Of a stretch of 64,000 nucleotides of DNA, positions 59,260-64,000 are shown piece by piece. Each line of letters starts with the position of its first letter. The first letter of the stretch is position 1. The stretch spans positions 1,674,001 to 1,738,000 of the forward strand of contig CP044131.1 of assembly GCA_008727115.1 (NCBI GenBank), read 5' to 3'. The notes under the pieces were generated by a model. The model did not search any database. It was not told where the DNA came from and worked only from the letters and a program-made list of their open reading frames with translations. The DNA comes from Comamonas testosteroni. GTDB taxonomy: Bacteria > Pseudomonadota > Gammaproteobacteria > Burkholderiales > Burkholderiaceae_C. The translations under genes and the position numbers were made by a program.

Positions 59260-60419
59260 ATCTGGAAGTAAGTCAGTGGGTCTTTTTTGGTGATGAACGG
59301 CGACTCCAAGAGCAACCAATCATCACAAGAGCTCCGTGGCCAGAGCTTCCAAGCTCCCAACTGAAAGCGGAGATTGAAGAACTAACGTGCCAATTTGACT
59401 TCAAGGAAGATGAGACGTTAGGGCTCGTGATTGATGCGTTTTTTCCATCAATCGACATGACCCAGAGAATCATCTTTGGGCACGAAGGCCATGTGCAGCG
59501 GCGCTTGTGCTCTCTTCTCAAACTGCAGAAAAACAAAATACAGCAGAAGGTGCACGAAGCTGCCCAGCAGGGGTTTCAACTTTCCGTGGCTCAGCAAGAA
59601 ATCCTGAAGCTGCAGGAATCAAACCGTCTGCTGGCTGAGCAGGTTGCTCGGTTCCGCCAAGAGCAGTTTGGCGCGAGTTCAGAGCAGGTTGAACCGTTGA
59701 ATTCCGACAAAGCGGTGGCCAACGACGAGGTTGAAACACCACCTATCAAAAAAACCCGGTTGGCTAGCAACGCTGGCCGTAAGCCACTGCCAGCGCACTT
59801 ACCCCGTCAAGACGTTAACTGCGACCTCGCCGAAGCTGAGCAAAAGTGCTCTGGCTGTAACCAGCCGATGAAGTTTGTAGGCGACGAATCCACTGAACGG
59901 CTGGAGCTCATCCCCGCCAAGTTGGTTGTTAAGCGCTTCATCGCTAAAAAGTATGTATGCCGATGCTGCAATAAATTTGCTGTAGCGCCCATCCCTAAAT
60001 CAGTGATCCCGGGTAGCAGCTTCGGAAGTTCGTCAGTGCTGGCAGACATCGTTGTCAATAAATACCAGTTTGCACTGCCTCTTCATCGCTTGACCCACAT
60101 GTATGACCGGGCAGGCATGCCCATCAACCGGACAACCATGGCTAATCTCATGATTAGCTTGGCTGATCGCTTGACGCCGCTCTATGAGCGCTTCCGCGAG
60201 ATATTGCTTCGCCAAGATGTGATCTATGCTGATGAGACTATTTTGCAGGTTCTCAAAGAGCTAGGCCGTACTCCTCAGTCGCAGTCCTTCATGTGGCAAT
60301 ACTGCAGTGGCTCGCATGCGGCACAGCCACTGGCCATGTTCGAATATCAGCCCACACGTGCTGGTGCTCATGCGTTGAAATTTCTAACGGCACCTGACGG
60401 CAAGGTTTTCAATGGCTAG
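59172..60419 (+). pseudogene. IS66-family TnpC transposase, internally deleted
   Basis: A 415-codon frame with the coiled coil and REQFG-like stretch (RFRQEQFGASSEQ), the zinc-binding CSGCNQPMKFVGDES ... YVCRCCNKF and the first catalytic region RQDVIYADETILQVL. It stops shortly after YQPTRAGAHALKFL. The residues expected next, including the remaining catalytic acids, are absent, and only the C-terminal end reappears in another frame at 60412. The N-terminal 95 codons, overlapping the HTH gene, do not look like IS66. ATG 59457 may be the real start. Confidence 0.85.
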
Positions 60420-60579
60420 GTCTGCGATTTTGAACAAGCTCGATCCGTACCAATACCTAGTGCAGGTACTCAACAAGCTACCGCACGCGGAGAGCGAAAA
60501 AGATTTCGAAGAAATGATGCCTTGGAATGTGAAGGCAGGGCTAGATGTTGCCGATTTGCAAGCACGCCTCGCTGCTTGA
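60412..60579 (+). pseudogene. C-terminal remnant of IS66 TnpC
   Basis: 55 codons in a different frame from the main tnpC: KLDPYQYLVQVLNKLPHAES, then EKDFEEMMPWNV, ending DLQARLAA. This is the usual end of IS66 transposases (DPYxYL ... LPW). The join at about 60412 marks an internal deletion of probably more than 100 codons. Confidence 0.8.
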
Positions 60580-60951
60580 CTACTCATAGCTTTCAGAACT
60601 GCCCAGTACGTGTAGTTGTACAGCTGCTCTGCAGCGGTTGCTGTACTTCGCTGGCGCAGTTCGTACTTACGCTGAGTGCCATCAAGCGGTCGTTCGCTCC
60701 GACGAGTTAGGAGTGCATAGCTGAGGTGCAGTTGTCGTAGGTTACGCATATACCAGCTCAGACGAGCAAAGCAAATTGCCCATCGGAGTTCTACCCCCCG
60801 GTGAAGTCCCTGTGATTGTGCAAAGCATCTTTGCCAGCGTTCACTCCAAGCAAGCGTTGTGCATGCACTGCTGCGCTAATATTGTCTCCGCTACGCCGTA
60901 AGAGCCAGAACTCGCCAGCAGGTGAGTCTTCAAGAACATCGGGGAGGTATT
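60580..60951. other. Intergenic region after the IS66 remnant
   Basis: 372 bases with no credible gene. Text resembling IS66 right-end flanks (GAGTGCCATCAAGCGGTCGT at about 60675) suggests that the element extends into it, but no inverted repeat matching the left end could be found. The final 100 bases are the likely promoter region of the large gene at 60952. Confidence 0.5.
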
Positions 60952-63900
60952 GTGGGCAGAAAGTCAAGAGAGAAGCGTGAGCGCCGACTTGCTCAGAGCA
61001 CGGGAGATCCTGATGTCCTACTCCGCCAGATGATGAACTGGCACGACCAGCTTGGCGAACGCAAACAGCTGAAAGACGCCTTCCTTGTCCAAGTGAGGCA
61101 GACCCGAACTCTCCTTAACCAGTACGACGCCTCAGACGTAGCGCTTGCGATTGGCGTTTCCGAACTCTGGCCGGCAAATGCCGGCAGCCACGTCAAACAT
61201 GCGTTCGCATGGTGCGTGTTCCTAGACGCCCCGCCCGAAGGACGTGGCGGCAAACGAATCGAGAGCTATGCGGACTTCCAAGAGTTCACCGAAGCACTTT
61301 ATGCAGTCTGGCCCCACTTTCCTACCCTTGAAGACTTCTTTCCTGAGGCGGATTGGGGACAGACCAAGGTGAGCCTCGGCGGCCGATTCGTACCGGTCTT
61401 CTACGGCAGCAGCATCGAGCGAGTCCCGGACTTCATAGAGGCCTTTCGAATCACCTACGCCGATGTGCCCAACGCCCTAGCCCAGATGGACTTAGCCGTC
61501 GCGCTACAGGCACTGATCATAGAAGCCATTCCACATCTCGCGCAGCCCCCTGTTATCGATGCGGCCCCTGGCCACGTAGAGCTTCCCTCAGAAAATTTCT
61601 GGGTCTCGTGCAGGGATGTGCTACAGAACATCGGTCAACAAAGCGCCTCCTGGCACCAGCGCGCGGGAACTTCTCTCGATGGGGTAGTCGGTGGCTACCA
61701 GGCGCCGCTAACGTGGGAATCGTTCGGCAATGCTGCATTCACTGGCGATGCCGTTCCCTTCTTGGGCGTCAATGTCGCTAGGACCTGGTACCCGATGGCG
61801 GTTCGAAGCGCCCCGGGGACAGTCATCGATCACTGGGCAAAGAAAAACATGCCAAGTATTAGCCCTCAGGTGCACCGGAGGCTAGGCCAGTTTTTCTTCG
61901 AGCGCTTTGACAATACGCTGCCTGGACCGGTGATGTTGATTCTTGGTGGCGAAACATGTAGAGAGCTCCAGATCAGCAGCGTGACCTCTGCGCCGACAGG
62001 CGTGTATCTCATTTGCGCTTGCGCTCATGAGTTGCTCGACGAACAATCGGCAGTGGCCGCCAGCATTCTAGCCAAGGCCCGGCAGACAAAGAATATTCGC
62101 TTCAAGATCGTTGGAGGCCCGGAAGTCCTGCTCTCAAAGGACGGAGTCAACGGCCCATCAGCCGACGAGCTCCACATCATCCTTGTGCCTACGCTGGCGG
62201 CCACCTCTGCAAGGCCCCTCAACCTTCCTGACGAACCGTTGCGTCTCCTGCCACTTGCGGATCTCATCACCATCATCGATAGCCTAGCGGATCTGGAGGA
62301 TCTGCAGCGTTATTGGACTTTTTGCGATGTGCAGCGCTCGGCCTTGTCTCCCTTCTCTCGGGGTCCTGCCGATCTGTTCGCTTCATTCAAGGACACCGAG
62401 GAGGTTCTTGTTGATGGCGCCGTCGAGCCCACGATGATCAGCCTTGATCCGAGTTGGGGCACCTCATGGAGGTTCAAAATGCTCGCTGAGTTCTGGTCAA
62501 GGGCTCCTCGCGTCTTTCCCGATCGAACATCTAGCTGGCTATTGCGTCCAGGGACAGATGGCGTCATCGAGATGAGTTCGCGCGGTCGCAAGGTCATCGC
62601 CTACTCCACTCTCGTCGGTGATTGCACAGTTCAAGCATTGCTGGAAATCAAGGACGACTTAGACCAAGAAGACGGACGAATGGTCGACCTGTTCATTCAA
62701 ATCCTCGCCGACAGCGCATTCCGGTGCCAAGGGCTTCTTGCCACAGCGCCACTGTTTCAACTGGACCATGTTCTGTTCGTCTGCAAGCGCAACGCGTCCA
62801 GCACCATCGTTGGCTATGACGAAGCGGGCACTGACGCAGCTAAGAATGCAGGCTCTGTTGTAGCTGCTGCCGAAGGAAGCTTCGGCAGAACTGCAGTCAT
62901 TCACCTTGATATCGATGTTCGCGCGGTGCTCTCGGGCTTGACCGACGCTACCAACGGGAGTTTCGAGGTGTGGTGCCTTGCGGAGGCGATTCGCAAGAGC
63001 CACGACGCCCTTGGCATGTCGTTGCCTGAGGGGCTGGAGGGAGCGGTTCTATCAGCGGCGGGTGAGCTCGCCCGATACACACTGCGAGTCTCCATCCGGC
63101 ACGTCGACGTTCCAGACCACCCACTAGTGATCATTTCCAGGATGTCGGACTACAAACTGGCTCGCAAGCAACTCGCTGAGATAATCCGAGACTTGGGCTT
63201 GGCACCTGGCCGATACGCGCTCTCGGAGGCCAAAGAGAAAATTGATCTGGCCTGCGTCCAGTTCAGGCTTCACATCGAAGGGCGGCTCACTCAGCTTGAC
63301 CGGCTTCAGCTGATTCGAGCTTGCATCGAACAGCACGATGCGCTTCTGGCTACCGAGCGAGGACGGATTGAAAGAGCCCGCCAGAGCCTGTCTCACGAGG
63401 TGGACTACGACCGAGTTGACGCTGTCGAAGAGGCGCGCAAGCAATACGGGACTGTAGCTCGTCACTATCGATACCTGCTGGAAAAGGCAGTCAGCAGTCA
63501 GGCCACTGGACCCGGCGAAGTCACTCCCGATGTACTGCGCGAACTGGTAGGCAAAGTTGACTGGCTCATGACGCTTGCAGGAGCCAGTGACGTCCTCCAC
63601 AACGGGGTCGATGTGGCAGGCATCACCATCGACGATTCGTTCATCCCAGATGTCTTCTACTCCGACGGTTCTAATGACCGGGAGATTCGGTTCGCGCGTG
63701 AGTACGCCAAGACACGACTTGGTCTGGGTGAAAATCGTCAGGACGTGGTCGAGGGGGAGTCGGAGGCTCTATTGGAGTCAGCTGATTTCAACCACGCTTT
63801 TGAGACCGACCTTGGATTCAACCTGTCAGACTTGCTCACGTCCCTATCCGTGTTGGCCCAAGCTCAGCACCGAGGTTTTGCCAAGGAGCCGTCACTTTCC

Positions 63901-64000
63901 TACAGCGCCAGTCCAGACGAACTGGCAGGGACGCTTGCCTCCGAGATCAAGGACATTGGACAGGAGAAGGCAGAGCGCATTGTGGCTTTCCTGACCCTTT
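60952..64000 (+). CDS. Large unrecognised protein, incomplete at the window edge
   Basis: An open frame of 1016 codons without a stop, running off the right edge. GTG 60952 follows GGGGAGGTATT, a strong ribosome site. The basic N-terminus (MGRKSREKRERRLAQ) leads into a soluble, mixed alpha/beta protein with no signal peptide or membrane segment. Aromatic-rich stretches occur at about 75-170 (AVWPHFPTLEDFFPEADWG). Two internal segments look domain-like: about 325-410 (PGPVMLILGGETCRELQ, VYLICACAHELLDE) and about 740-840, where charged helices predominate. The rest of the end (DVLHNGVDVAGITIDDS and onward) is also unfamiliar. I recognise no family and assign no function. Codon use (more CGA, AGG, CTA) differs from the chromosome to the left, consistent with acquired DNA. 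Confidence 0.85.
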   Translation, partial: MGRKSREKRERRLAQSTGDPDVLLRQMMNWHDQLGERKQLKDAFLVQVRQTRTLLNQYDASDVALAIGVSELWPANAGSHVKHAFAWCVFLDAPPEGRGGKRIESYADFQEFTEALYAVWPHFPTLEDFFPEADWGQTKVSLGGRFVPVFYGSSIERVPDFIEAFRITYADVPNALAQMDLAVALQALIIEAIPHLAQPPVIDAAPGHVELPSENFWVSCRDVLQNIGQQSASWHQRAGTSLDGVVGGYQAPLTWESFGNAAFTGDAVPFLGVNVARTWYPMAVRSAPGTVIDHWAKKNMPSISPQVHRRLGQFFFERFDNTLPGPVMLILGGETCRELQISSVTSAPTGVYLICACAHELLDEQSAVAASILAKARQTKNIRFKIVGGPEVLLSKDGVNGPSADELHIILVPTLAATSARPLNLPDEPLRLLPLADLITIIDSLADLEDLQRYWTFCDVQRSALSPFSRGPADLFASFKDTEEVLVDGAVEPTMISLDPSWGTSWRFKMLAEFWSRAPRVFPDRTSSWLLRPGTDGVIEMSSRGRKVIAYSTLVGDCTVQALLEIKDDLDQEDGRMVDLFIQILADSAFRCQGLLATAPLFQLDHVLFVCKRNASSTIVGYDEAGTDAAKNAGSVVAAAEGSFGRTAVIHLDIDVRAVLSGLTDATNGSFEVWCLAEAIRKSHDALGMSLPEGLEGAVLSAAGELARYTLRVSIRHVDVPDHPLVIISRMSDYKLARKQLAEIIRDLGLAPGRYALSEAKEKIDLACVQFRLHIEGRLTQLDRLQLIRACIEQHDALLATERGRIERARQSLSHEVDYDRVDAVEEARKQYGTVARHYRYLLEKAVSSQATGPGEVTPDVLRELVGKVDWLMTLAGASDVLHNGVDVAGITIDDSFIPDVFYSDGSNDREIRFAREYAKTRLGLGENRQDVVEGESEALLESADFNHAFETDLGFNLSDLLTSLSVLAQAQHRGFAKEPSLSYSASPDELAGTLASEIKDIGQEKAERIVAFLTL

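Larger units (their letters stand above)
58059..60579 (+). mobile_element. Degenerate IS66-family element with passenger HTH gene
   Basis: The left end has GTAAGCGCCAATTTCTCCCC at 58059, like IS66-family termini. It carries tnpA, tnpB, an HTH gene and a tnpC that has lost its central part. No matching inverted repeat or 8-bp duplication is visible to the right, so the right boundary is unknown and the given end marks the last recognisable tnpC codon. Confidence 0.7.

Noticed and set aside
1-64000. CRISPR array
   Set aside because: No regularly spaced direct repeats of CRISPR size were seen. The dispersed repeats are far apart and occur in both orientations.

Overview
The window looks like chromosomal DNA of a Comamonadaceae betaproteobacterium, most likely Comamonas or a close relative. 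It has high-GC housekeeping genes, a 6S RNA beside zapA, a RelA-type (p)ppGpp synthetase, and a family of short dispersed repeats that I recall from Comamonadaceae genomes. The genus call is inference, because no rRNA is present.

Layout. 61-3973: a PAS-GGDEF-EAL c-di-GMP protein and a LuxR-type regulator. 4001-4968 (minus): zapB-like, zapA, 6S RNA and a terminator. 5236-20425: a cobalamin riboswitch followed by a long plus-strand locus for B12 uptake and late corrinoid assembly: btuB, cbiA/cobB, cobU, btuF, btuC, btuD, cobO, bluB, cbiB/cobD, a cobC-like aminotransferase, cobQ and cobT. Three non-cob genes lie inside it: a HipA-like kinase, a DUF3037 protein and a His-rich secreted protein. 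No cobS or corrin-ring genes are in the window. 20483-27823: nth, a remnant outer-membrane transporter gene, an aminotransferase with slyX, small membrane proteins, argP/lysE and an Lrp/EamA exporter pair. 28274-33164: the prkA, yeaH, spoVR operon. 33297-50540: metQ-like, an FMN reductase, serB, a CbiM-like protein, mfd, ispD-ispF, an EnvZ/OmpR pair, a SIMPL protein, 3-hydroxybutyrate dehydrogenase, an alpha/beta hydrolase and relA.

From tRNA-Val(GAC) at 50646 to the right edge the content changes to an accessory region, probably an island at the tRNA gene. It carries small stress-type proteins: a repeat-containing secreted protein, a lipoprotein, a PRC-barrel protein, a DUF883 protein, a very hydrophilic protein and a haloperoxidase-like hydrolase. 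Three insertion sequences have hit it. An IS30-family element with a 3-bp duplication splits a membrane-protein gene. An IS903-group element with a 9-bp duplication splits the PRC-barrel gene. In both cases conceptual removal restores the reading frame. An IS66-type element with an HTH gene between tnpB and a deleted tnpC follows. The window ends inside a large unrecognised gene of at least 1016 codons (60952-64000), the best candidate here for something undescribed.

How the genes work together. The B12 locus joins outer-membrane import (BtuB), periplasmic capture and ABC transport (BtuFCD), adenosylation (CobO), amidation (CobB, CobQ), aminopropanol arm attachment (CobD, CobC-like), lower-ligand synthesis and activation (BluB, CobT) and nucleotide-loop preparation (CobU), under a B12-sensing leader. 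The 6S RNA, RelA and PrkA/YeaH/SpoVR genes are typical stationary-phase and starvation functions.
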